From Gnetum montanum (Eukaryota; Streptophyta; Gnetopsida; Gnetales; Gnetaceae), in the NCBI GenBank assembly GCA_015680685.1, contig MNCI01009412.1, forward strand, positions 716,588 through 780,587: DNA of 64,000 nucleotides. Direction: 5' to 3'. Numbering within the stretch: position 1 is the first letter of the stretch; each line of letters opens with the position of its first letter. Of this stretch, positions 46,522-57,929 are shown piece by piece. The notes beneath the pieces were generated by a model, which did not search any database, had not been told where the DNA came from, and saw only the letters and a list, made by a program, of their open reading frames with translations. The translations under genes were made by a program, and so were the position numbers.

Positions 46522-46889
46522 GTGTGGGGCCTTCTTGAGTTAGTCACTTTCACTGATGCAACTACTTTTTTTATTCTAGCTCTTATGTGTAACTCTAGCT
46601 GACTACTTTTGTTTTATGTAAATTCTAGATGAAGAAGTAGGGTCCTTTGAGGACAAGAATGATGATGCATCAGGGGATGATGTAGAGGAAGATGATGAAT
46701 GAGAATAGCAAGGGATCTTATTTTGTATTTCTTGCAAAGAATATTGTAAACATTGTTAAATTGGAATTTTAAATGAAAGAAGAATTATGAGAAGATCTAT
46801 TTTAGTTTGTGTATTGTCTATTTGATCAGTTTTTATTGTTTTTTGGTCTTAGTTTTAGGCCATTTCGGGCTGTGATCAGGCAATAAGAA

Positions 46890-47080
46890 AGAGAAATTTT
46901 TTATCATTTTTTCTTCGAATAACTAGTTTTAGGCCTTGGCAGGCGATAACATAATGTAATCGAAATTTTTTTTGCCAGTTTTAGGCATTAGCAGGCCATA
47001 GTGTAGTGTACGTGAAGAATTTTCCTAGGCATCAGGTTAAACCTAGGCAGTTTTAGGCATTAGCAGGCCATAGTGTAGTT
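46890..47080 (+). repeat. CAGTTTTAGGC hairpin repeats (array IV)
   Basis: Three units: TAGTTTTAGGCCTTGGCAGG, GCCAGTTTTAGGCATTAGCA and GGCAGTTTTAGGCATTAGCA. They lie just after the multi-exon gene, so that gene is flanked by the same repeat family on both sides. A related pair stands at 33,001-33,055. Confidence 0.75.
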
Positions 47081-47123
47081 TATGCTCTCACTCTCAACAA
47101 ATTCGGTCGAGGGTGAGAGCATA
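47081..47123. repeat. Strong inverted repeat
   Basis: TATGCTCTCACTCTC (47,081-47,095) pairs with GAGGGTGAGAGCATA (47,109-47,123), 14 of 15 positions, with a 13-base loop. Pairing can continue outward (TAGTGTA with TACACTA) across a 3-base bulge. Confidence 0.88.
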
Positions 47124-47129
47124 CACTAA

Positions 47130-47640
47130 TTAATGGAATTTTTTTTAGAAAACCCATCCTTAGGAAGAATAAGGTACAGAACTCTTGTTCTTCGTCCAGA
47201 AGGCATGAAAATTTGGGTTTTTAAATCTTGTTCTTCGTCTAGAAGTCGTGAAATTTTTTACTCAAAGAACTTCTTACTTGTAATCTTATAAGATTCTATC
47301 GGCCAATTTATAGATATATATTATAAATATATATAACTAAGCTAGTCTAGTTCAATGATTATTCTATTCATAGCATCACGTTTCAAAGTAATTTAAAGTA
47401 AAGAAATTGGTAATTATCCCATAATTTTTACTCTATTCTTATTTGCTTAAAAAAATTTCTTGTTGGACTGTTATGGTAATAACCCTAATTGTTTATAGAT
47501 AGATAATGACATAATAGTTAATATATCTTGTGCATCAACTAAACTATTATGCAAATATTTGTCCTTTATTTTTATTGTTAGAAGATAAGGAGAAACTTAT
47601 TTATCTAGGGTATACATATAATTATATTTTACTATTTTAT
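47130..47640. other. AT-rich stretch without a gene
   Basis: Nothing coding is seen. A local duplication of CTTGTTCTTCGTC and AGAAG occurs at about 47,183 and 47,227. Confidence 0.5.
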
Positions 47641-49100
47641 ATTTGTTTCAAATATAGCTTGGTTCAAATTCTTTGACCTTCTTCTTTCCTTTAATCATTT
47701 CTATTATTATCCTTTGCTAACTCACAATTTGTAGTATTTGCTTTGACATGTTTCTAATCCTCTATTAAGTCATAGTCTCCATCACCATAAAATATTGACT
47801 TCCTAATCATTTGATAGATGACTTATTTTGGGGATTTTAATTAATCTATATAATTTTCTTTTTTCTCTTTACTTTTTTATATAATTCAAAAGCTTTAGTA
47901 TTAGGATTAGGGGTAAATTTTGAAGATCTAGATGTAGTTAATTTTTATTTTTATCTTTAGATGTGTTTATATTGATCATTATTATTACATTTCCAACCTA
48001 AAGATAAATCTTCTTCCAAAGTTGCGCGGAAATGTCACTTGATTTACTTTTAGAAGATTTGCTAACATAACGAATACTAGATGACCAACCATTAGATTCA
48101 ATGTCAAGAAAATTTGAGGTAGTTGTGTTATTATCATCATTAAAATCTATTAATGTCTATGTTTCCTATTATTTTTTATCTCTTTCATTTTAACCTTAGC
48201 AAATGGCTTTTCTAACTTGACTACTTTATTGAACAATTCCTTCATTAGCTTCCCTTTTTCAAAATCTTCATTTCACTAGTCTTTATTTTAATTAGTAGTA
48301 GAGGGTAATGCTTTAAACTAAGCTATATTTTGTATAGAAACTAATAATTTTTTCTCATATTTTAGTACTTGAACAATGTCTTCATTAGTTAAATTTAACT
48401 ATTTCTCTAATATGATAGCCTCTTTAAAGAAATCATTCAAAGATAATATATTTGGGATTCTTCTTAGCTAGTTTGAAATGTTTGCATTGATAGGATGTAA
48501 CTATGTGTCTCTAAGCACTTCATTCAAGGGTCTATATTGACTTTGAAAGAATCCAAAAATTCACTAGAATTTAAGGTTAAATTCCTTAACTAATTATCTA
48601 GACCCTTTCTTGGATTAAAATAACATGTGATACAGCTACTATAGGTTAATTTGATTACTAAATTAAAATGAGAAGAGACTTTTAATGTAATTCCAACTAG
48701 TGATACTATTTTTTGGTAAGTTAGAATACCAAATTTTAGCCATTTCTTTTTATTTTGCTATAAATAGCCTACAAGCTTCATCTTAATGTTGGATGTTTAC
48801 ATGTGCTAAAGCTAATTCAAACAAATGAACATATTCTTTAGCTAAATAAGCTTTTCCAAGGATATAATGCTTAGGTAAATATTTGAACACTAACTTAGGG
48901 ATATCATTATAATTTTGGAATCTTAAATAATATTAAGATGAGCTACTATAAACTTGAATAAACACTTTGGAAAATAAAGCTATTCAAATCAGTCAATAAT
49001 ACCAAAAATTGCTAAACTATTGGCTCAAACAAGTAATTAAATAATTCCAGGAAATGGACTACAAGATACACTATGATCTTGACTACTAGCTAAGCAACTA
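47640..49100 (-). pseudogene. Gypsy-type gag remnant
   Basis: On the minus strand, DEACRLFIAKXKEMAKIWYS (X = stop) and LPKNSITSWNYIKSLFSF (about 48,680-48,790) resemble the core of the retrotransposon gag domain. It is followed by helical segments such as LNLTNEDIVQVLKYEKKLLV (about 48,335-48,400) and LMKELFNKVVKLEKPFAKVK (about 48,200-48,260). The frame is broken throughout. No protease or RT follows before 46,702. It probably belongs with the coding remnants at 49,356-52,000. Confidence 0.5.
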
Positions 49101-49355
49101 TGATAAAGAAGATAAATAAAAATAACTCATTGAATAGAAGTAAATGAGTTGAATCAAATTTGAACTTAGAATTTTATTTTACAAATATCCTAAAGTTTGT
49201 TCCACCTAGATTATCCCTTCAATGATTATTCAAAAAAATTTACATTTGGCTTTATATATTAGGCTTTGGTAGTTACAATCATTATAAGAGTTAAAGCTAC
49301 AATTGTCTCACATTCTTCACATATAATTGGAAATTGTTTGATAATTGTACAATCT

Positions 49356-50460
49356 TTAGAAAATTTCTTTTTGAATTTGAAATCCCTCTACTAATAAGTG
49401 GTTTGTTAATTTTCCATGATTGAGAAGAACTTGAATGACTTGATTTATTTTATCTAGTTTAATGCTATTAAGTTCTTTGAGAATGTCTTCATCTCCTAAA
49501 TTTCCTAGATTTGATATCATTACTGAATTAGTTATTTTTGTTTTCCTAGGTCCCACACTAAAATAAGCTTATTCTAAATCAAGATGCTTTTAGAAGTTTC
49601 ACCCATAAGTTCTATAACTACCATCATCATCATGTTTAGAATCCTTTTTTGTATGATGGTAGCACTTCTCTTTTTGCCTTGGCTAGGTCACATAGCCCTT
49701 GGAATCTTCTCTCCATTTCCATAGAAATAACTTGTTTTTTCTTAATTTCCATAATTTTTCTCTAGTTTCTCGTAACCATTCTATATTATAGATTACTTTT
49801 GTAATTACATATTTGTATTTTGGTAGGGCTAGTTAAGAATAATCAAGGGCTTTTTCTTTCTTTGCCTATTCCAATTTTGATATTGAGATGGCTAATGTTT
49901 CCTCCATCTAGACTACTTCTTGATTCCTATTTTCTAGCAATGATTCCTTGATATTTATCATTACTTTAAGCTATTTGTTTTTCTCTCTCAAGTTCTTCAA
50001 TTCATCTTGCAACTTCAATATATCATGGCTTTTTGCATAAGAAATTATTTAAGCTTTTCTATTTTATTGTTAGCTATTTATCCCATATCCTTAATCATAA
50101 TAGCTACAGTCTTTGATATATCTTGATGAGAAATTATGAGATTTTTCTTTCCAATTTTTGGATTATCCTTCTTATATTGAATGATGCAATTGGCTTTTAT
50201 TTTTGGCCCTATGGGTAGCTTTTGGATGAGGATGATGCATCCTTCTTTCTCTTTCACTCTAAAGAATCAAGCTACTCCTCTCATTAAGTATTCTAATGAA
50301 AAATTGAGGATAGTAAGGGCTAAGGATAATATTTCTTCTTCATTCTACTACTGTTGTTGTTGTTGTAGATCCTTTACACTTTTAGCTACTATCGTTGTAT
50401 CTTTCTTTTCACCTTTTCTTACTTAACTTTTGTTTTCCTCATTACTCTAACTATTGCATA
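49356..50460 (-). pseudogene. Coiled-coil coding remnant, unrecognised
   Basis: Minus-strand segments rich in Lys, Glu and Leu (for example ILKLQDELKNLREKNK, about 49,980-50,030, and LRETREKLWKLRKNKLFLWK, about 49,720-49,780). They are followed by a 66-codon open segment at 49,356-49,556 (ISNLGNLGDEDILKELNSIK). A coiled coil is likely. No catalytic motif is seen. It may be part of one protein with 50,460-52,000 or a linker before the gag remnant. Confidence 0.45.
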
Positions 50461-52000
50461 TTAAGCTTCATCAATGGGAAACCGTTCATCAAGCATTGAA
50501 TTCTCTAGTTCTAGTAAACTCCAATAGAAATAATGTTTTTCCATCTTAGCTAAGCATTCTTTTTGGAAATCCCTTACAAAAGGATGATCTCTATCTTCCA
50601 TCCATCTACACAATGACTGGGGTATCATAAGCTATAATTAATAGCTTCATTGATAGGCTCTCCTTTAGCTATGTTGGAGATTCATTTGTGGATTGATTTG
50701 CCAGCTTGTGAGTCACCCTAGCATAGAATATGTTAGTATCATCTAGCTACTGGATATTTCTAGTCTTGAAAGTCGAATATACTCTCTATTTTGTTAGAGA
50801 AAAGATACATTATTTCCTATATCTTCTAGCCATTGTTCTCAAATGCCTTGAATTAGTAAATTTCCAAAATTTGAATTTTAAAAGGATAACTTCCTTATGG
50901 TTAAAATAATATCATAGAGAAATTTCTTACATGTAACACCCAATCTCTTACATTTCTAAATAAGAAGCTACATATCTTGGTAACTTCAAGGCCTTTCCTT
51001 CAAAACGTACTATGAGAATTGATGTGTAAAAAGCATACAAGAAGATAGCCCCATAAAATTTATCCCTAATTTTATTAATAAATTATTGGTCAAATCTTGG
51101 TAGAAAAGATCTTAAAATCAACTTGATAAAATGGTGATAAGCATAATTCATCAAGAATTTTTAGGCCTGTGCATCAAGGAAGCTCCTCTAATATACAACT
51201 GAGAATAAATCATAACCAAGGTCTTCTAGATGATCTCTTCTTTGTAATGCATAGTTAACAAAACTTTGGGTCATTCTTTCAAGTTTTGAAACTTCATTTA
51301 ATCAAAAATCCAATAAAAATGAGCAAAGACACAAATAAACCCCTTGCTCATGAATTTCTAAAAGGCTTTGATGTAAAGCATCATTGATATATTGAATGAG
51401 AAATAAACACCTCTTATTTTCTAAAGCTATTGAAGCCCAAACATGATTATTGGTGACTAAATTATTTTTACTACTAGAAAAAAAAATTTAAAGATAAAAT
51501 GAAAATCCTATGAGGGAACCTAAGCTCTAAAGCCTTTTGAATAATGTTGCTATAAAATGAAGCCTTTGATAGATTAGCTAGTAGTAGCTTGATGATTTTC
51601 CCAAATTTAGAATAGTTCTAGATCTTGTCAATCAATACCTTCTTATTGAACTTCAAAAATTTTGTATTTTTAATGTTTGGTTCCACTCTTCCATAGAGCT
51701 TGTATGCCTTCTTAACATTGATGTTAATATATTACTTTTTACTTTTCCTGAATCACAACTTATCTTTTTCATACATTGTTTCTACTATTAGGTGATTTAG
51801 AACATCTCTAATGAGGTTTGTCTTGGGCTTAAAGCCAACCTTATGAAGGCCTATTTTCTCATATATTCTACCATTATTTCATTGATTCTATGTACAGAAG
51901 GACTAATATTTATATTAAATAATTTTTTTTATCAAAGCTAAATAGGTCCACTTCTTCTACTTCTATCTCTAATCATGTGACATCAATCCATTGTTGAAGC
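50460..52000 (-). pseudogene. Long unrecognised coding remnant upstream of gag
   Basis: Several minus-strand segments look like real protein broken by stops: KKAYKLYGRVEPNIKNTKFL (about 51,640-51,700), WASIALENKRCLFLIQYIND (about 51,390-51,450), RRDHLEDLGYDLFSVVY (51,190-51,240), KFYGAIFLYAFYTSILIVRF (51,010-51,070) and MEDRDHPFVRDFQKECLAKM (50,545-50,605). Stops are again mainly TAG/TAA. It lies before a gag remnant on the same strand, as the extra ORF1 of Ogre-type elements does. I do not recognise the family. Confidence 0.45.
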
Positions 52001-52419
52001 TAATAGATATTCAAATTACACTATTGCAAGTATTTAGAGAAAGAAAAATTATTAACATCCTAGAATTTCTAAGGTACCTCTTCTTTCTCTTTGTGAGATA
52101 TCTTGGTTATTTTTTAATGAGCTTTATGAGGACTCTAGAGACACAACTTCACACTTCAATGATTGCTCTATCTCTACTCTTAGCTCTATTTTAGCTCTTA
52201 GATTTGCTTGTTAATGGTTGTGTACTTGAAATTTACCTAGATTTCACTTAATAATATTTAGAGTCCTATTATTTAATTTGCTTACTTTTAAATATGTTGT
52301 TAAATTCAATTCTTGACATATCTTAGAACCTTTGATTTCATTAAGCTACTTTATTATAAGCTTAAGGATTTAGGCTTAATGTCTTAATCAATTTTTATCA
52401 ATGTAGATTCATATAGCCT

Positions 52420-54260
52420 TATCTTAGTGCTAATGTAAGCTTGTAGAAAAATTTCTAAAATTGTTTGTAGAGGTGAGTTTTGGTTCTATAAATTTCTTCT
52501 AAAAAGGAGCTAATGTGGAAGAACCATTTATGCACTTGCTTGTAGAGTGAAATTCCAACTCTATGAGTGATTTCCTTCTTCTAAAGTTGATGTGGCACAT
52601 GAAAGAGGATGTAATTTATAGAACCATTCTTTATTTTAATTAATGAGCTACTTTTAATATTTTAATCCCTTCCTATATTGATATGACAAAGTATTCTCAA
52701 GGCTATCTTCTGAAATTCACTCATTGAAGCAAATTTTTAGCTTATTCATAGAATTATTTTTGTTCTTTAAAAACTTGTTCTACAAGGGACCTAACATGCT
52801 AGAATGAGTTTGAGCTTTTCTTTGCACAACCAATTTTCAATTCTACATGATGTGCATGCTCTTTGTTACTTACTGAGTTGGATTAAAAATATAGGGTGCA
52901 TGTGTGCAATTTTTGGTGGGTCTAAGATGAGCTCTATTCATTCTAACATGGTTCATAGAACTAATTTTAGATCCACTTATAGAGCTAGATTTTGACTTCA
53001 TAAGCTAGTTCTACAAGCCAACATGGAAGTGAGGGCTAAATATCATTTAAAAGCTTCTAATGCATCATTTGGAAATAGTTTACATATTCATTGAAAAATT
53101 TAGTATAGATACTTTTTAGTTCTAAAAACTCATTAATGTTGACATGGTAGAGCTCCTCCAAAGCTTCTCTTTCTAGATCAATTTCAACTTTATGAATGTG
53201 GTGACTATTCAAGAACTAATTTGGTAGAGCCAAATTTAAGTTTTTTCATATGAATGAGTTTCAAATTCATATGTAGTTCTACAAGCTAATGTGATAGAAC
53301 TTTTTCTATGATTTTTTTTTTAAATTAAATTTTACCTCTACAAGCAATGCTTTTTCTCTAAGGCTAACATGGTAGAGCTACTTTTGTGTTAGCTTGTACA
53401 ACTAGATTTTGATTCTACAAGAGATGTAATCAAGCTTCCACATCATCATACATGATGTCATTTTAATCATTGATTTATCAAATCATAAGTAAGTGCAAAA
53501 TGTCTCTTAAGAGATTTTGCATTCTTCATTGTTTGTAGAGCCATTTCATGAATTCACATTTTATCTCCATGAATCCTTTTTCATGTAATGAAATTGATGT
53601 GATAGAACAAAAAATGGTATTTCATGAAGGGTCATTTTTTAGTTCTACAGATAAAAACTTGTTTAAAGCTCTTTGTTTGAATTATGACATAGGAGTTGAC
53701 ATGGTTGAACAAATTTTTGCCTCATTTGTAAAACCAAAATTTGGTTCCAAAAACCACATAATTGAACTCCTACATGTTATTGCTGAGCTATTGAGGTGTA
53801 AAATACTTAAGAACTTGTTTATAGAGCTCTTTCATAGACCTAATCTTCAATCTGATGAATCTTCCCATCTAAATAAAGCTAACTTGATTGAACTAGAGCT
53901 AAGCTTGTTTGTAAGGCTAAATTTTAACTCTTCAAGTAACTTCCTCTCCCCAAAGTTAATGTGGCAGAGCCAAAAAGTGTATTTCTTAGTACAATAAATT
54001 TTCTTCTCTATGAATCTTCAATTTGAATAGGGCTGATGTGGAAGAAACATTTTTTGTACTTTTCATAGAACTAGTTCTTGGCTCTACTAATCCACTTAAC
54101 ACAATAGCTTACATGTCATATGTGATATGCATAAAGATAATTTTAGTATTTTCTTATTCTTTAATCTCACAAAGCTAAGTTGAGTAGAACCATCTTGTAG
54201 AGCATATTTTTTGTTCTATGAGCCTACTCTATGAGCTAATGTGGCAAGCATACTTAATGA
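52420..54260. repeat. Degenerate minisatellite with hairpin core, about 75-bp unit
   Basis: About 20 diverged units. Each has a core TTGTAGAGCYAAATTTTGGT leading to TCTACAAGC, then a T/C-rich spacer ending GCTAATGTGGTAGAGC. The core is an inverted repeat (GTAGAGCC with GGTTCTAC). Clear cores lie at 52,464, 52,539, 52,615, 52,960, 53,385, 53,910 and 54,200. The 149-codon open frame at 53,548-53,997 is just repeat sequence with few stops. Confidence 0.8.
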
Positions 54261-54372
54261 ACCTTTTTTTCAAATTCAGATCAAGTACCTTTTTCCTAAA
54301 ATTATGGTTTCATTTTGTGATAAGATATTTGTTCTAATGTTGATCTCATATTGATATGAAACTAGTCCTTAT

Positions 54373-54530
54373 GTGTGAGGATAATTCCAACATTAAATAT
54401 ATGACAAAGTAATAGGATGATAATAATAACATGCACCTATTCAAAGTATGTAGCAGAGCAATCCCACTAATAAAGTGATGTCTATGAGAGATGATAAGGA
54501 AGTACTCAAATTTCATTTTAGCTTTATTAC
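54373..54530 (+). repeat. LTR-like direct repeat, left partial copy
   Basis: TGTGAGGATAATTCCAACAT and the following 150 bases match 56,522-56,690 with point changes and small gaps. The downstream part of the LTR (TATA and beyond) is missing, and no PBS follows. Confidence 0.65.
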
Positions 54531-54539
54531 TAGAGTGAA

Positions 54540-55430
54540 AGATCCTTATCTTTTTGTTATCCTCTATGCTAGAGCATAGGCCATATTCTTAGGAGATTTC
54601 ATCAATAAAAAGATGTTTGATGAAGACTATATTTTAATATTTAAAGGAAAAGGGGAGTCATAGGAAAAGAGTAAGGCAATGTTGATGGAATCCCTAGCTA
54701 CTTTTGAATGTATTCTTATCTAAAATGAAAACCCTTGACCAAGAATTTTGGTTATTGGATGTTAATATTGTATTAGTTGCTTCTTGTTCAAGAGTATAGA
54801 GATTGTAGAAAATTTCAGTTTGCAAATGTATGAAACATTGCCCAAGATAAGTACTTGGTACAAGTGCTACATCATCAAAGATAGCATTAAAAAAGTTCAA
54901 GTTAATGCAAACAAAGTGGCCGAGTCCCTTCTTTTCCTCCACAATAGATATTGATGGACAATCACAAAATGAAGCCTAGATTCTATTAGCATGTTTGAAG
55001 AAGAGGAAGCTATAGAGCACATAGGAAAAGATTACTATGGATGAGTACAATCAACTATATCCATTGGATTCATGTCCTTATTTAAAATAACAATCTTAAA
55101 TTGATGCAATGGTATCCTAAAGCAAATGAGAAAGTAGATCATTGCATCCAAATTTGACGTACATGGCAATACACAATTTTATTGTAGAAAGAGCCTATGA
55201 GATAGGGCTAGAATCCACAAGCTTGAAAAAATATACCTTTTTTCATTCTTCCTACTCTTCTTTTTTTGGCTTTCTTTGTTGTTGCACATTAGTTGATTCA
55301 AATTTCAAATCCTACTATAGCTTCTTAAGATAATTCCATTGCAATGTATGAATTCAATGACTACTTTGGATGTAAGAATGATTTAGGGAATTGATTCACT
55401 AAAGTTGAGCATAGTAGATTGGATCAAGAG
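54540..55430. other. Unassigned stretch between LTR-like repeats
   Basis: Broken frames on both strands (for example 54,694-54,942 minus and 55,142-55,333 plus). Nothing is recognised with confidence. A + strand stretch (55,142-55,230) may be degenerate coding. Confidence 0.35.
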
Positions 55431-55439
55431 AAATTACAA

Positions 55440-55810
55440 TAGATGATTTTTTGATAGACAACAACAAGCATGATTATGATTGGTTTTTGACTCCTCCTAC
55501 TAGTCCATCACCTAGGCCATCAAGTAATAGTAGCAGAGCAACAATTATTCTTGATTCACATCAACATGCAAACTTAAGCTGTAGCAAACTTTTGCTACCA
55601 AAAAATAGGTTGTTTTTTATCTAGAACTAGTTTTAGTGGTGGTGCTAGTAGTTTTAGATACCCAAGCTTGTCTCAATTGACTATGTATGGAAGCCCCATC
55701 CCCAATTTGACCTTTTGCAAAGAAAGACAAATGGAATTGGAAATGGTCATGCCAAACCATCAAAATCCAATGAAGCACGAGAGGAAACAATATTAAGAGA
55801 TGCACGCATT
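55440..55810 (+). pseudogene. Fragment of a conserved plant Ser/Pro-rich protein
   Basis: The frame DDFLIDNNKHDYDWFLTPPT (55,443-55,502), followed by a Ser/Pro/Arg-rich run, resembles the signature of a widespread plant family of Ser/Pro-rich proteins of unknown function, in which a DDFL segment precedes DYDWLLTPP. A second frame from 55,621 (SRTSFSGGASSFRYPSLSQL, 55,622-55,681) also has the Ser-rich style of that family. Frame changes and a stop make it non-functional. It lies between two LTR-like repeats, so it could be a captured exon or a pseudogene into which elements inserted. Family recall is from memory. Confidence 0.5.
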
Positions 55811-55906
55811 TTTACCATTTGATTTATTTAATAATTATTTTACAAAAACTTCCCATTGAAGTGAGGATGAAATCCAAATGAATGAAAATTTTTTTATTAT
55901 TTCCTC

Positions 55907-55927
55907 ATATATATATATATATATATA
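55907..55927. repeat. (AT)n microsatellite
   Basis: About ten AT units. Confidence 0.95.
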
Positions 55928-55999
55928 ATCATCCTTAGAATTACCCTTCAGTTGTAATTGTAAGTTGTAGTTATTTTACCCTTCAATATTATGAGGCAT

Positions 56000-56521
56000 A
56001 TTATATTTTTGATAAAAGAAGAACAAGATGGAAGGAAAAGAAGGCTAGGAGATAACCAAAGCAAGTTGAAGATATTACCTTAAGACTATGACAAATGTGA
56101 CATAAAATACAACAAGGTACACTATACTTGAATACAACTTTAATTTAGATGAAAAGTTTAATTCTCAAGAATGTGCTCTACCGAGAAGATTGATCTTAAA
56201 GATTGTGCAAACGAGCTCATGCACAACAAGGTCTTGCTCTTCTTGTTGACAAATATAGATGCACAGTAATCAAAAGACAAATCAAGTCTTCAACACCATG
56301 CAAAAAGATCATGGAGAGAGCTAACATGATGATGTCATTGATAAATAAGAAAGGAGATCTTCATCTAGAAGATGAGTCAAGAAGCTTAAATATCAAATAT
56401 GATCATAACATAGTTGCATTATGATGATGATGGTTTTAATGCATGACATAAAATTGAATAGTGCATGCATTAAGGGGATGTATTAAGTGATAACTAACAT
56501 GTTGTCATTAAGAGGGTGATT
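56000..56521 (+). other. 3' region of a copia-like element
   Basis: Broken coding with CKRAHAQQGLALLVDKYRCT (56,203-56,262) that I do not recognise, then a purine tract AAGAGGGTGAT directly before the TGTTAGG start of the LTR-like repeat at 56,522. This arrangement is typical of the 3' end of copia elements. Confidence 0.4.
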
Positions 56522-56850
56522 GTTAGGATAATTCCAACATTAAATATACAACATATGACAACGTAAGAGGATGATAATATTAACATATACCAATTCAAAG
56601 TACGTATGAGAGAAATCCCACTAATAATGGGATTTGTATGAGAGATGATAATGAAGAATCCCTAAAATCAAGGGATTAGTCAAAAGATAATTTGGAAATA
56701 TTGTTACATCACTTCATGTATAAATATGAACTAATGTGAATGGAGATATGATGCTTCGTTGCTTACCTTGGTTTGGTTGGAGATGTAAACAAACTCCTCA
56801 TTTCTATGCATTCTTTATGTTCTATCATGGATTCTAATGTTAGGTTATTT
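56522..56850 (+). repeat. LTR-like direct repeat, right copy
   Basis: Starts TGTTAGGATAATTCCAACAT and contains a TATA-like TGTATAAATATG at about 56,719. The end near 56,850 is a guess. It is the likely 3' LTR of a short copia-type or non-autonomous element. Confidence 0.6.
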
Positions 56851-57299
56851 TGATTCTCTCATTTCTCAAATTTAGCTATCTCAATGCTCTTAATTCTTTA
56901 ATTAGGCTCTGTCAATCCATTCTTGAAGGTCTCATCTTAATTAGAAAATATAAAGAGTGCATACTTGAGCCATGTTAAAGTTGTAAAATTTCTATCTTTG
57001 ATAGCTAATTTAGTTGTTCTATTTGGTGTTAGATTTAATTCAAAATCCTAGCTCTTTGAACTGATCATGGGCGTATGTGATTAACAGAGTATAATATCTT
57101 AGTATTGTTTACTCAGCTTTAAAACCTTTTATTCCAAAAGGAAATTGAATCACAAAGACTTTAATCTTCATAGTATCTTCATACAACACAATGAATCTTA
57201 GCTTAATCTTATCACATGAGTATATGAATCCTTTAAAAGTTATGAGACACCATATAAAATTACCCATTTTTTATTAATTATAGATTAAATACTTAAGTC

Positions 57300-57780
57300 C
57301 TACTTCATTAATGATCAAACTGTTATAGCACTTGAAGTCTCTGTCACTAGCAATACTTAGAAATTCCATGTAATTTCATAACATGCTGGTAAAAAAAATT
57401 GCAACATGGGAAGCATCTCTTATCCTCTTACATGGAATGAAATGTCCTATCTTGCTTCTTGAAATATCACTTATAAAATCCATAGACATACTTTCTCATC
57501 TATCTTTTGGAATTGGCAAAGGCATATAGTGTATATGCATACCTTTATCTCCTTTGAACTTTTAACATCTCAAGCACTACTTCATAAATCTTAAAACTTA
57601 TGTTCTCATACTAGGTTAAAAATTGTATCTACTCATAAATTCCAATGTTTTATCCTTGCCCATGTGACCTACCATGCTACTACAATGCTTTTCAAACAAA
57701 ATGTTTTTCCTAAAATCACAATTAGGAATACATACCTTTCCATTCCTAAATAAATATCATATTTAATATCATAGTCCTAG
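57300..57780 (-). pseudogene. Chromovirus integrase remnant
   Basis: GHMGKDKTLEFMSRYNF at about 57,630-57,685 follows the zinc-binding region. The core start YMPLPIPKDR and SMSMDFISDISRSK, HFIPCKRIRDASHVAIFF and SDRDFKCYNS (about 57,331-57,362) include the first two catalytic Asp. The rest is not readable, and no chromodomain could be recognised before 57,000. Confidence 0.65.
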
Positions 57781-57929
57781 CATTGGTCTATCCTACTCAT
57801 TAATAGCTCTTTCAGGTTCATCCAAACCTACCCAAAATAATCATCACACTCATGAAAAGAAAAAAACTCATCCATATTTTCCACATGAGGTACATCAAAA
57901 TTCACAACGTGCATCCTAGATAATGCATT

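Larger units (their letters stand above)
42145..46702 (+). pseudogene. Multi-exon gene of unknown product, antisense to Tat pol
   Basis: Nine exons are proposed: 42,145-42,266; 43,008-43,289; 43,374-43,675; 43,764 to about 44,540; about 44,566-44,750; 44,895-45,311; 45,471-45,608; 45,718-46,521; 46,629-46,702 (stop TGA). Donors include GTAAGT, GTATGT and GTGAGT, acceptors end in CAG or TAG, and codon phase matches across every junction that can be tested. The product would be near 1,000 residues: a basic start (MMAPKREHKH), a middle region with LSWLDGDWTPFKLI, MNPSVLVVEMLALVNSFLEK and HYNWVKHLWKGL, acidic Ala-Pro repeats, a Lys/Glu-rich helical region and an acidic end. Internal TAG stops and a frameshift near 43,915-43,935 make it a pseudogene. 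The middle region faintly recalls plant transposon-borne (plant-mobile-domain-like) proteins; this is a guess. Function is unknown. Confidence 0.72.

Noticed and set aside
47640-52000. Endogenous pararetrovirus (caulimovirid)
   Set aside because: No movement-protein, coat-protein zinc finger, protease or RT motif of that family could be seen; a gag-domain pattern is present instead.
53548-53997. 149-codon open frame as a gene
   Set aside because: It lies wholly inside the 75-bp minisatellite and its protein shows the same internal periodicity; it is a by-product of few stops in the repeat.
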